NCBI RefSeq assembly: GCF_025725685.1
Contig: NZ_CP107008.1
Span: 4,154,001-4,218,000 of the forward strand
Length of the DNA stretch: 64,000 nt
Direction: 5' to 3'
Source: Halomonas sp. M4R1S46
GTDB lineage: Bacteria; Pseudomonadota; Gammaproteobacteria; Pseudomonadales; Halomonadaceae
In this document: positions 55,302 to 63,583 of the stretch, one piece after another
Position numbering within the stretch: position 1 is the stretch's first letter
How the letters are laid out: every line of letters starts with the position of its first letter
Notes under the pieces: generated by a model
What the model was told of the DNA's origin: nothing
The model's database searches: none
Seen by the model: the letters and a program-made list of their open reading frames with translations, nothing else
Made by a program: the position numbers and the translations under genes

Positions 55302-55415
55302 TACTTATCCTTTGACGTGCCGTCAAGTAAAGAAAAACACAGTTCCGAGCGCGACATTTACAAAAATAGCATCTCGTTTGATCGATGCTTTTATGATTTT
55401 TCTGGTTGATAAGTA

Positions 55416-56093
55416 TTACTTGCAGTTGGATCGTCGTTCGGTCAACGGCGGGGGAGTCCCCAGGTTTTGCCTTGCCCAGTTGACGGCTTGCAGCCGATTA
55501 TGCACCTCTATCTTCTTGAAGATGTTGTAGAGGTGAGACTTGACGGTATGCTCACTGACGAAGAGTCGATCGGCGATTTCCATATTGGATGCACCGGAGC
55601 CGAGCAGGCCGATGATTTCCAGTTCCCGCTGAGTCAGGCCGCAGGCCGGTCGGTAGGCATTGATCTGGTGGCGACGATAGAATTCGAGCATGCGTGCCAT
55701 CAGCTGCCGTGACATCCATAGCTGACCATCCAGCAGCGTGGACAGACCCTTGCAAATCAAGGGAAGCGGGTCATTGCGATAGAAGATGCCCTGGAGGTGC
55801 ATGCCGGACAGGGTCTCGACGGCATGATCCTCATCCCGAAGGTTGAAGGCGGCCAGGGAAATATTGGGGTGCTCGGCTCGATGGGTCTGCCAGGCCTGCA
55901 TGGAGGCTTCGTCCATGTGGTCCGCGTCCAGGAGCACCAGGACATCCCCATTGTTTTCCCTGGGCTTCCAGGCCGTGCCTGGTGCCACGACCCCCACAGG
56001 GCACTCGAGCTGCTGGTGCAAGTAGTCGGTGAAGAGCTGTGACTGCGGGTTGGACTCGGTCACCAGCAGTATTTGGCGTTTATCCTGGACCAT
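55416..56093 (-). CDS. LuxR-family biofilm regulator, CsgD-like
   Basis: A 225-residue regulator with an N-terminal receiver-like domain (residues 5-125; a single acidic site in VLVLLDADHMDE) and a C-terminal LuxR helix-turn-helix at about 152-210. The latter, LTQRELEIIGLLGSGASNME followed by SEHTVKSHLYNIFKKIEVHN, is strikingly close to E. coli CsgD (LTHREKEIL...GASNNEIA...SENTVKTHLYNLFKKI), the master regulator of curli. It lies 114 bases upstream of the sigma-54 activator on the same strand. Together they form a CsgD plus VpsR-like pair controlling the adjacent matrix locus. A long AT-rich gap lies upstream. Confidence 0.8.
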   Translation of the reverse strand: MVQDKRQILLVTESNPQSQLFTDYLHQQLECPVGVVAPGTAWKPRENNGDVLVLLDADHMDEASMQAWQTHRAEHPNISLAAFNLRDEDHAVETLSGMHLQGIFYRNDPLPLICKGLSTLLDGQLWMSRQLMARMLEFYRRHQINAYRPACGLTQRELEIIGLLGSGASNMEIADRLFVSEHTVKSHLYNIFKKIEVHNRLQAVNWARQNLGTPPPLTERRSNCK

Positions 56094-56493
56094 GGTGTAA
56101 CCTCAGCATCTGTGACGATAACCATCACCTCGACCGATGAAATCCTTGGGCAATGTCGTCTGCCAGCTATGAGTGTCGGATGCAATGTAAAAACATGTAA
56201 CTAACTTTTCGTTATATGATGTCGGCTGCTTAGTTCTCTTCAATGTTAACTATCCTTTTTCCTCCATGAAATCATAAGGTTAAAACAGTTTTCCGCCCCC
56301 TTCCACCAGAGATATGCTTCCAGCGGCATTAGAGAAACCATACCATTGTGGATAACTTGTCCTGAAGGTCTTGATGCTCCTCCATGATGAATTTGAACGA
56401 TTCCGGTTCGTGCTTGTCCTTTTGCATTCTCCCTCCTCCCGGATTGCCGGCTCGCGTAGAATTGGTCCGCAACAATCCAATCAAGGTGCTGCC
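56094..56493. other. AT-rich gap upstream of the CsgD-like gene
   Basis: 400 bases between the divergent CsgD-like gene and rdgB. It is clearly more AT-rich than the rest of the window (for example 56185-56300) and holds a perfect DnaA-box complement TGTGGATAA at 56347-56355. A 66-codon open frame at 56280-56480 on the minus strand has no ribosome binding site or family resemblance and is not called. Promoters for the regulator genes are expected here, but I cannot place them. Confidence 0.5.
56347..56355 (-). other. Perfect DnaA box (TGTGGATAA strand)
   Basis: Exact complement of TTATCCACA in the intergenic region 138 bases before rdgB. One of five perfect boxes in the window. Confidence 0.5.
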
Positions 56494-57099
56494 ATGATGA
56501 CGAGACTGGTGCTGGCGAGCGGTAATGCCGGCAAGCTACGCGAATTCGACCAGCTGCTCGCCCCCCTCGGCGTCGACGTTCGGCCCCAGTCGGATTTCGC
56601 CGTGACCGAGGTCGAGGAGACGGGGCTGACCTTCGTCGAGAACGCCCTGCTCAAGGCCCGTGAGGCTGCCCGTATCAGTGGACTGCCGGCCCTGGCCGAT
56701 GACTCGGGGCTGGCCGTGGATGCCCTGCAGGGCCGGCCCGGTATCCGTTCAGCGCGTTTTGCCGGTGAGCCGCGAGATGATGGGCGCAACACTCGCCGCT
56801 TGCTGGATGCCCTGAGCGAGGTGCCCGACGCTAAGCGCACCGCTCGCTACTGGTGCGTGCTGGTGTTGCTCCGTCATGCCGAGGATCCCGTGCCACTGAT
56901 CGTCCAACGCAGCTGGGAGGGGGAGATCCTCACCGCTCCACGGGGGGAGCGGGGCTTCGGCTATGATCCCGTGTTCTGGATTCGCGAGCTGGGCATGACC
57001 GCGGCCGAACTGTCCGCCGAGGAAAAGAATCGCCGCAGCCATCGCGGGCGTGCCCTTCGCGCCCTCTGCGAGTCGCTGTCCGCCGGGTCGCGGGCATGA
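56494..57099 (+). CDS. rdgB: XTP/dITP diphosphatase (RdgB/HAM1)
   Basis: House-cleaning pyrophosphatase that removes non-canonical purine nucleotides such as dITP and XTP. The 201-residue protein begins MMTRLVLASGNAGKLREFDQ, with the substrate-binding SGNAGKLREF motif; ETGLTFVENALLKAREAA and LPALADDSGLAVDALQGRPG are also conserved. AAGG lies seven bases before the ATG at 56494 (a second ATG follows directly). The stop overlaps hemW by four bases (ATGA). Confidence 0.94.
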   Translation: MMTRLVLASGNAGKLREFDQLLAPLGVDVRPQSDFAVTEVEETGLTFVENALLKAREAARISGLPALADDSGLAVDALQGRPGIRSARFAGEPRDDGRNTRRLLDALSEVPDAKRTARYWCVLVLLRHAEDPVPLIVQRSWEGEILTAPRGERGFGYDPVFWIRELGMTAAELSAEEKNRRSHRGRALRALCESLSAGSRA

Positions 57100-58271
57100 G
57101 GACCACGGCCTTGCCACCGCTCGCCCTCTATGTGCATGTGCCCTGGTGCGTGCGCAAGTGCCCCTATTGTGACTTCAACTCTCATGGCGTGGGGCGCGGC
57201 GCCGAGCTGCCGGAGCGGCCGTATCTGGCGGCGTTGATTGCCGATCTGGACGCGGACCTGCCGCTGGTGACCGGACGGGAGCTGGTGAGTATCTTTATCG
57301 GGGGAGGCACGCCGAGCCTGATGTCACCGGCCTTCTACCGCGACCTGCTCGACGCCGTCGCCGAGCGGTTGCCGCTGGCCGCCGACATCGAGATCACCCT
57401 GGAGGCCAACCCCGGCACCCTCGAGCGTGGCCGCTTCGCCGGTTATCGGCAGGCCGGCATCAACCGCCTGTCGCTGGGCGTGCAGAGCTTTCAGGACGCC
57501 CAGTTGACCGCCCTGGGGCGCATCCACTCCGGCCGCGATGCCATGGCGGCGTTCGAGGAGGCCCGTGATGCCGGCTTCGATAACCTCAATCTCGACCTGA
57601 TGCATGGCCTGCCCGGCCAGACCCCCGCCCTGGCCCTGGATGACCTGGAGCGGGCGCTGGCGCTTGGCCCGGAGCACCTGTCCTGGTACCAGTTGACGCT
57701 CGAGCCCAACACCGAGTTCCATTCACATCCGCCCGTCCTGCCCCGGGAGGATGTGCTATGGGACATCCAGGACCTGGGCCACGAGCGACTGCAAGCTGCC
57801 GGCTTCTCTCGCTACGAGATCTCCGCCTATGCGCGTGCCGGTCGTCGTGCCCGGCACAACCTGAACTACTGGCGTTTCGGCGACTACCTGGGCATCGGCG
57901 CCGGCGCGCATGGCAAGTTGAGTGTGCCCGGAAAGGGGGGACACGCCATCGAACGGCGCTGGAAGACCCGTCAACCCGATGCCTACCTGCGTCGACAGCA
58001 CGACCCCCGCGGATTCGTGGCGGGCCGTGAGGCGATCGACCCCGAGGAGCTGCCGCTGGAATTCGCCATGAACGCCCTGCGCCTGACCGAGGGGGTGCCG
58101 CTGTCCGACTGGCGGGACACGACAGGACTCCCCGCGGAGCCATTGCTCGTCCGCCTCGCCACCGCCCGCAAAAAAGGACTTCTCGTGGAAGACGCCGACA
58201 GGCTACAAGCCTCCCCCCAAGGTCTATTATTCTTGAACGAGTTGCTGGCCTCGATCGACATATCGGGCTAG
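57096..58271 (+). CDS. hemW: Radical-SAM heme chaperone HemW
   Basis: Heme chaperone formerly annotated as oxygen-independent coproporphyrinogen oxidase-like. The 391-residue protein has the radical-SAM motif CVRKCPYCDF near residues 18-27, GGGTPSLMS, and the HemW-type C-terminal domain. The shorter N-terminus and the absence of the extra residues of HemN support HemW. It overlaps rdgB (ATGA), the same pairing as in E. coli and Pseudomonas. Confidence 0.93.
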   Translation: MRTTALPPLALYVHVPWCVRKCPYCDFNSHGVGRGAELPERPYLAALIADLDADLPLVTGRELVSIFIGGGTPSLMSPAFYRDLLDAVAERLPLAADIEITLEANPGTLERGRFAGYRQAGINRLSLGVQSFQDAQLTALGRIHSGRDAMAAFEEARDAGFDNLNLDLMHGLPGQTPALALDDLERALALGPEHLSWYQLTLEPNTEFHSHPPVLPREDVLWDIQDLGHERLQAAGFSRYEISAYARAGRRARHNLNYWRFGDYLGIGAGAHGKLSVPGKGGHAIERRWKTRQPDAYLRRQHDPRGFVAGREAIDPEELPLEFAMNALRLTEGVPLSDWRDTTGLPAEPLLVRLATARKKGLLVEDADRLQASPQGLLFLNELLASIDISG

Positions 58272-58311
58272 TGCAGGACGCCAATCGTCACAACAAGGAG
58301 TCGACGACACC

Positions 58312-58983
58312 ATGACCAGAAGCTTTCGCCTGATCGCACCACTTGCCGCCGCTGCCCTGCTGGTGGGATGTACCACCACCGACCCCTATTCCGGTCAGAC
58401 CCAGCGCAGCAAGACCGGCACCGGCGCCGCCATTGGTGCGGCGGTCGGGGCCGCTGCCGGGGCCCTCAGCGGGGATGGCAGCACCAGTCGTCGCGACCGT
58501 GCCCTGATCGGCGCCGCCGTGGGTGCCGCCGCGGGCGGCGGCATCGGTGCCTACATGGACAAGCAGGAAGAGCAACTCCGACAGGACATGCAGGGCACCG
58601 GCATCGGGGTGGAACGCCGCGGCGATGACATCGTGCTCAACATGCCGAGCAGCGTGACCTTCGGCTTCGATTCCAGTGAGCTGACCATGACGGCCCGCAA
58701 TGCCCTCAACGACGTCTCCTCGGTACTGACGCAGTACCCCGAGACGCGGGTCAATATCGCCGGCCACACCGACAGCACCGGCGAGGCCGCCTACAACCAG
58801 CAGCTCTCCGAGCGCCGTGCCCAGGCCGTGGGCAACTACCTGTCCCAGAGCGGCGTCGCCTCCAATCGCCTCTACATGAGCGGCTACGGCGAGAACCAGC
58901 CGGTGGCCAGCAACGACACCGAAGCGGGACGTGCCCAGAACCGTCGCGTGGAGATCACCCTGAGCCCCATCGCCCAGCGCTGA
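58312..58983 (+). CDS. OmpA-family outer-membrane lipoprotein (YiaD-like)
   Basis: A 223-residue lipoprotein: signal with lipobox LLVGC about residue 20, a Gly/Ala-rich glycine-zipper region (GAAIGAAVGAAAGAL; LIGAAVGAAAGGGIGAYM) at about 38-82, then a C-terminal OmpA domain binding peptidoglycan (FGFDSSELTMTARNALNDVS; VNIAGHTDSTGEAAYNQQLS; ERRAQAVGNYL; GYGENQPVASN; QNRRVEITL). The glycine zipper could insert in a membrane. It is followed by a good terminator. Confidence 0.9.
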   Translation: MTRSFRLIAPLAAAALLVGCTTTDPYSGQTQRSKTGTGAAIGAAVGAAAGALSGDGSTSRRDRALIGAAVGAAAGGGIGAYMDKQEEQLRQDMQGTGIGVERRGDDIVLNMPSSVTFGFDSSELTMTARNALNDVSSVLTQYPETRVNIAGHTDSTGEAAYNQQLSERRAQAVGNYLSQSGVASNRLYMSGYGENQPVASNDTEAGRAQNRRVEITLSPIAQR

Positions 58984-59004
58984 TCGACCGTCAGGCGCCA
59001 TCCG

Positions 59005-59038
59005 GGCCCGTCACCTTGCCGGTGGCGGGCCTTTTCCT
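59005..59038 (+). terminator. Rho-independent terminator after the OmpA lipoprotein gene
   Basis: An 11-bp GC stem with one G-U pair (59005-59015 with 59021-59031) is followed by TTTTCCTTG, 22 bases after the stop codon. Confidence 0.82.
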
Positions 59039-59062
59039 TGCCGAATCACCGATGTGAGAGCC

Positions 59063-59905
59063 ATGCTTTCCTATCAGCACGCCTATCATGCGGGTAACTT
59101 CGCCGACGTTCACAAGCACCTGGTGCTTTTTACGGTCGTCGAGCATCTATTACGTAAAACATCTGCCGTTACGTATATTGATACCCATGCGGGGCGCGGT
59201 CTCTATTCCCTCGCGTCCGAGGAGGCCAGCAAGCTACAGGAGCATCGGGACGGCATCGGTCGGCTGTGGCAGGCACGCCAGCGCCTCGCCGACGCCCCCC
59301 TGCTGGGAGACTGGCTGGCGGCCCTGGCCAGGGTCCAGCCGTCGAGGAGGCTCGAACACTACCCGGGGTCCCCCTGGTGGCTGAGCCAGGGGCTGCGGGC
59401 CCAGGATCGCCTGCGCCTGTTCGAACTGCATCCCGGGGAGCATGGCCATCTGGCCCACCAGGCGCTGCCCGCCAATGTGCGACGGATTCATGGCGATGGC
59501 CTGGCGGGCTTGCTGCAGGGGCTGCCGGCCCCGACCCCGCGGTTGTGCGTGCTGATCGATCCCAGCTATGAGCGCAAGGCGGAGTACGGCGAGGTCGTCG
59601 AGACCGTGCTCATGGCCATGCGCAAGGCACGCCACGCCGTGGTCCTGGTGTGGTATCCGCTATTGCCGGCGGGGCGACATCAGGCGCTGCTCGACGGGCT
59701 GCGTGATGGTGGGCTGCGCAAGATCTGGCGCAGTGAACTGACGGTGGCGGCGCCGGGCGATGGGCATGGCATGTACGGCAGCGGCATGCTGGTGGTCAAT
59801 TCCCCCTGGGGACTGGAGGGGCGTCTGGAAGGCGCCATGGCGTCCCTCACGCCGCTGCTGGGCAATGCCGGTCGCCATCAGGGGGGCTGGTGGGTCCCGG
59901 AGTAG
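59063..59905 (+). CDS. rlmJ: 23S rRNA (adenine2030-N6)-methyltransferase RlmJ
   Basis: Methylates A2030 of 23S rRNA. The 280-residue protein starts MLSYQHAYHAGNFADVHKHL, the diagnostic RlmJ N-terminus, with YIDTHAGRGLYSL as the SAM-binding segment and the catalytic motif LIDPSYERKAEY (DPPY type, here DPSY). The ATG at 59063 is preferred over a GTG at 59054. The gene ends 14 bases before the tandem repeat array. Confidence 0.92.
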   Translation: MLSYQHAYHAGNFADVHKHLVLFTVVEHLLRKTSAVTYIDTHAGRGLYSLASEEASKLQEHRDGIGRLWQARQRLADAPLLGDWLAALARVQPSRRLEHYPGSPWWLSQGLRAQDRLRLFELHPGEHGHLAHQALPANVRRIHGDGLAGLLQGLPAPTPRLCVLIDPSYERKAEYGEVVETVLMAMRKARHAVVLVWYPLLPAGRHQALLDGLRDGGLRKIWRSELTVAAPGDGHGMYGSGMLVVNSPWGLEGRLEGAMASLTPLLGNAGRHQGGWWVPE

Positions 59906-59919
59906 GGCAGAGCACCGAC

Positions 59920-60227
59920 TTGCCGATGCAGAAGCTGCCGAAGGTCTCGCCCGGCAGCCATCGGGTGAGCCGGCGCCTCAGCGCCGACTGCTGGGGAGTC
60001 AGGGCGATGAAATGGCGTCTACTCGCCGATGCAGAAGCTGCCGAAGATCTCGCCCGGCAGCCATCGGGTGAGCCGGCGCCTCAGCGCCGACTGCTGGGGA
60101 GTCAGGGCGATGAAATGGCGTCTACTCGCCGATGCAGAAGCTGCCGAAGATCTCGCCCGGCAGCCATCGGGTGAGCCGGCGCCTCAGCGCCGACTGCTGG
60201 GGAGTCAGAACAACAACATGGCGTTAC
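59920..60227. repeat. Three tandem ~103-bp repeats carrying copies of the mnmE 3' end
   Basis: Units at 59920-60022, 60023-60125 and 60126-60227 are nearly identical (two differences between the first two; the third differs at its last 20 bases). Each begins, on the minus strand, with a copy of the last 11 or so mnmE codons (GEIFGSFCIGE and a TAG stop in the middle copies) and continues with 71 bases that include a CGGCGC/GCGCCG hairpin. Together with the genuine gene, four direct copies of TTCTGCATCGGC[A/G]AG are present. This sequence is where SGI1-type islands integrate. No integrase lies nearby. Confidence 0.88.
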
Positions 60228-61594
60228 TTGCCGATGCAGAAACTACCGAAGATCTCGCCCAGCAGGTCATCGGCGCTGAATTCGCCGGTGATCTCGCCGA
60301 GGGCCTGCTGGGCGTCACGGAGGTCCTCGGCGAGCAGCTCGCCGGCGCCGTAGCCGGATAGCTGGGCCGCCCCGTTGCTCAGCGCCGCGTCGGCCCGGTC
60401 CAGGGCGTCCAGGTGACGCCGGCGCGCCGAGAAGCGGCCCTCGGTGGTGGCCGAGAACCCCATCACCGCCTTGAGATGCTCCTTGAGGTTATCCACACCC
60501 GCGCCGGTCTTCGCCGACAGGCGTAGCACCGGTGTGGTTGTGGACACGTCCAGGCCGGCGCTCTCGTGGCTGGTGTCGACCTTGTTGCGGACCAGCGTCA
60601 GCCGCGAGGGGTCGGCCAGGCGCTCGACGAACTCCGGCCAGATGGCCATGGGATCGATGGCATCCGTGGTGGCGGCATCCACCAGCAGCAGCACCCGGTC
60701 GGCCGTCTCGATCTCCGACCAGGCCCGGGCCACCCCGATCTTCTCCACCGCATCGGGGGTGTCACGCAGCCCGGCGGTATCGATCACGTGCAGGGGCATG
60801 CCATCCAGGTGGATGTGCTCGCGCAGCACGTCGCGGGTGGTGCCCTCGATATCGGTGACGATGGCGGTGTCCTGCTCGGTGAGGGCATTGAGCAGGCTCG
60901 ACTTGCCGGCATTGGGGCGTCCGGCGATGACCACGTTCATGCCCTCGCGCATCAGCGCCCCCTGGCCGGCGGCCGCCCGTACCTCGGCGAGCGCTGACTG
61001 GATCGTGGCGAGCTGGTCCCCGACCCGGCCGTCGGCGAGGAAGTCGATCTCTTCCTCGGGGAAGTCGATGGCGGCCTCAACGTACATGCGCAGCTCGATC
61101 AGTCGCTGCACCAGCCCCTCCACCCGGCGCGAGAACTCCCCCTGGAGGGAACGCAGGGCGTTCTCGGCGGCGCCGCGGGAACTGGCCTCGATGAGGTCGG
61201 CGATCGCCTCGGCCTGGGCCAGGTCGAGCTTGTCGTTGAGGAAGGCCCGCTCGGAGAACTCGCCGGGGCGGGCCAGTCGGGCCCCCAGCTGCACGCAGCG
61301 TTCCAGCAGCAGGTCCATGATCACCGGGCCGCCGTGGCCCTGCAGCTCGAGGACGTCCTCGCCGGTGAAAGAGTTCGGCCCCGCGAAGTACAGGGCGATT
61401 CCCTCGTCGATCATGGCCTTCTCGCCCCGGAAAGGGCCATACAGGGCCCGTCGGGGCTCGGGGCAATGGCCCAGCAGGCTGCCGGCGATCGCCCGGCAGG
61501 TGGGCCCCGAGACGCGAATGATGCCCACGCCGCCGCGGCCCGGCGGGGTGGCCAGGGCGGCGATGGTGTCCTGGGGGTAGAGGCTCTCGGCCAT
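60224..61594 (-). CDS. mnmE: tRNA modification GTPase MnmE
   Basis: GTPase that, with MnmG, modifies wobble uridines of tRNA. The 456-residue protein has the N-terminal tetrahydrofolate-binding domain (DTIAALATPPGRGGVGIIRV), a central G domain with GRPNAGKSSLLNAL, DIEGTTRD, DTAG and NKVD, and the C-terminal FCIGK with its conserved cysteine. The ATG at 61594 has GAGGAG upstream. It lies between yidC and the repeat array that duplicates its 3' end. A perfect DnaA-box sequence occurs inside at 60489-60497. Confidence 0.96.
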   Translation of the reverse strand: MAESLYPQDTIAALATPPGRGGVGIIRVSGPTCRAIAGSLLGHCPEPRRALYGPFRGEKAMIDEGIALYFAGPNSFTGEDVLELQGHGGPVIMDLLLERCVQLGARLARPGEFSERAFLNDKLDLAQAEAIADLIEASSRGAAENALRSLQGEFSRRVEGLVQRLIELRMYVEAAIDFPEEEIDFLADGRVGDQLATIQSALAEVRAAAGQGALMREGMNVVIAGRPNAGKSSLLNALTEQDTAIVTDIEGTTRDVLREHIHLDGMPLHVIDTAGLRDTPDAVEKIGVARAWSEIETADRVLLLVDAATTDAIDPMAIWPEFVERLADPSRLTLVRNKVDTSHESAGLDVSTTTPVLRLSAKTGAGVDNLKEHLKAVMGFSATTEGRFSARRRHLDALDRADAALSNGAAQLSGYGAGELLAEDLRDAQQALGEITGEFSADDLLGEIFGSFCIGK

Positions 61595-61642
61595 CGGTGA
61601 CTCCTCGGGTGAGACGTCGCTATTGTCCGTGTCGGGGGGCAC

Positions 61643-61678
61643 AAACGCCAGACCCCCGCCGGGGCGGGGGTCTGGCGT
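61643..61678 (-). terminator. Terminator between yidC and mnmE
   Basis: A 16-bp perfect stem (61645-61660 with 61663-61678) lies 16 bases after the yidC stop and is followed on the minus strand by TTTG. Very stable, though with a short T run. Confidence 0.75.
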
Positions 61679-61693
61679 CGTAGCAGGGCCTGG

Positions 61694-63379
61694 CTACTTG
61701 GTCTTCATGCCCTTGCCGATACTGGGGTCGGCCTCGATCTTGCGGGTGATCACGTACTGCTGGACGATGGAGGTGATGTTGTTCACCACCCAGTAGATCA
61801 CCAGGCCGGCCGGGAACCACAGGAAGAAGAAGGTGAAGACGACCGGGAGCATCTTCATGATCTTGGCCTGGGTCGGGTCCGGGGGCGTCGGGTTCAGCAG
61901 CTGCTGAACGAACATCGAGGCGCCCATCAGGATCGGCAGGATGAAGTAGGGATCCTTCACCGAGAGGTCCTGGATCCAGAACATGAAGGGCGCATGGCGC
62001 AGCTCCACGGACTCGAGCAGCATCCAGTACAGGGCAATGAATACCGGCATCTGCACCAGGATCGGCAGGCAGCCCCCCAGCGGATTGATCTTCTCCTTCT
62101 GGTAGAACTTCATCATCTCCTGGGACATCTTCTGGCGATCATCGCCGTACTGTTCCTTGAGCCGCTGCATCTCCGGGCCCAGCTTGCGCATGCGGGCCAT
62201 GGACTTGTAGGCCTTGGCCGAGAGCGGCCACAGGGCGGCCTTCACCAGCAGGGTCAGGATGACGATGGACCAGCCCCAGTTGCCGATCAGATCGTGGATG
62301 TGATCGAGCAGCCAGAACAGCGGGTTGGCGATGAACCACAGCCAGCCGAAGTCCACGGTCAGCTCCAGGTGGGGCGCGATCTCTTCCAGACGATCCTGCA
62401 CCTTGGGGCCCAGGTAGAGGGTCGCGCCCAGGGCGGTCTCGCCGGCGGCCGCCACGGTGCGGGTGGGACCGGCGAAGGCGGCCACGTTGCGCCCCTGGGA
62501 GTCGGTGGTGGCGTAGTAGAGGTTCTGCTGGTCCTGGGGCGGGGCCCAGGCCGAGGTGAAGTAGTGCTGGATCATGGCGACCCAGCCGCCCTCGACGTCC
62601 CGGTTGGCGAAGTTGCCTTCCTGGATATCCTCGAAGTCGATCTTCTCGTAGCGGGTCTCCGGCGAGGAGTAGGCGGCGCCGAGGAAGGAGCTCATGCCCA
62701 TCTTGGGGCCGCTGGAGGGGTCGCTGCTGTTGTCGCGGGCCAGCTGGCCGATGAAGCGCGCGGTGACCGGCGTCTCGCCGTTGTTGGTCACGAAGTAGTC
62801 GACGTCGACGGCATAGCTGTCCCGCGCGAAGGTAAAGCGCTTGAGCACGTCGACGCCGTTGAGCGTGGCGCTCAGGTCGACTTCCAGCTGTCCCTCGTCC
62901 TCGTCCAGGCGGTACTCGGTCTTCTCCGGGTTGAAGGTGATACGGCCCTGGTGGCCTTCCAGCTGGAGGCCCGAGCGTGCCACGTAACTCATCGAGGCAT
63001 TGTCCGCCATCAGCACGAAGGGCTGTTCGGACTCCTGGGCGAACTTGTGCTGGGGCAGGGCCGCGTAGACGATGTCGCCGCCCTCCGGGTCGATGCGCAC
63101 ATCGAGCACGTCGGTGGTGACGGCCACCAGGTCGCGGCTGTTGCCGGCAGCGGCTTCGCCCGGCATGGTGCCGGCCATGTCCGACGCCTCGGCGTCGCTG
63201 GGGACCGAGAGATCATCGCTGCCGGCGGTCGTCGGTGACGGGGCGTCGCCGGCGTCACTGGAGATGGCCGGGGCCTGCGGTGCCGTGGCCACCTGGCCGT
63301 AATCCTGATTCCACTGCACGACGATCAGGTAGGCGAGGACCGCCAGGGGAATCAGCAATAAGAGTCGTTTTACGTCCAT
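61694..63379 (-). CDS. yidC: Membrane protein insertase YidC
   Basis: Inserts and folds inner-membrane proteins, including ATP synthase subunit c. The 561-residue protein has an N-terminal membrane helix (MDVKRLLLLIPLAVLAYLIV), a linker rich in Ala, Ser, Asp and Glu, the periplasmic beta-supersandwich domain (about 95-330), and the conserved insertase core with NWGWSIVILTLLVKAALWPL, the groove arginine region and QMPVFIALYWMLLESVELRH. The ATG at 63379 was chosen because it gives the normal N-terminus. It lies between rnpA and mnmE. Confidence 0.96.
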   Translation of the reverse strand: MDVKRLLLLIPLAVLAYLIVVQWNQDYGQVATAPQAPAISSDAGDAPSPTTAGSDDLSVPSDAEASDMAGTMPGEAAAGNSRDLVAVTTDVLDVRIDPEGGDIVYAALPQHKFAQESEQPFVLMADNASMSYVARSGLQLEGHQGRITFNPEKTEYRLDEDEGQLEVDLSATLNGVDVLKRFTFARDSYAVDVDYFVTNNGETPVTARFIGQLARDNSSDPSSGPKMGMSSFLGAAYSSPETRYEKIDFEDIQEGNFANRDVEGGWVAMIQHYFTSAWAPPQDQQNLYYATTDSQGRNVAAFAGPTRTVAAAGETALGATLYLGPKVQDRLEEIAPHLELTVDFGWLWFIANPLFWLLDHIHDLIGNWGWSIVILTLLVKAALWPLSAKAYKSMARMRKLGPEMQRLKEQYGDDRQKMSQEMMKFYQKEKINPLGGCLPILVQMPVFIALYWMLLESVELRHAPFMFWIQDLSVKDPYFILPILMGASMFVQQLLNPTPPDPTQAKIMKMLPVVFTFFFLWFPAGLVIYWVVNNITSIVQQYVITRKIEADPSIGKGMKTK

Positions 63380-63446
63380 GAGGGTTCTGCCCGATGGGTG
63401 GTGAACATTCCGATGGCGCAACGCAGGTCGCCCACCCGACAAACGC

Positions 63447-63468
63447 GAAAGCCTGCCGAGGGCAGGCT
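63447..63468 (-). terminator. Hairpin between rnpA and yidC
   Basis: AGCCTGCC and GGCAGGCT form an 8-bp stem with a 3-base loop at 63450-63468, followed by TTTC on the minus strand. It occupies the place where yidD often lies and could terminate or attenuate the rnpA transcript. Confidence 0.5.
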
Positions 63469-63583
63469 AGCGTTCGTCAGCAGAGCGTCTGCTTTCGGCG
63501 TGACGGCGTCAAGAATGGCGGCGAGAAGCGTGGTCATGCGCATGCAGGCTCCGCAGGGTGCCGACAGCGGTTGGCTGGGCGTG

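Noticed and set aside
56280..56480. 66-codon open frame on the minus strand in the AT-rich gap before rdgB
   Set aside because: No Shine-Dalgarno, no recognisable domain, and its start overlaps the rdgB translation signals.
59920..60227. CRISPR array
   Set aside because: Units are directly abutting ~103-bp repeats without spacers and they encode the mnmE tail.
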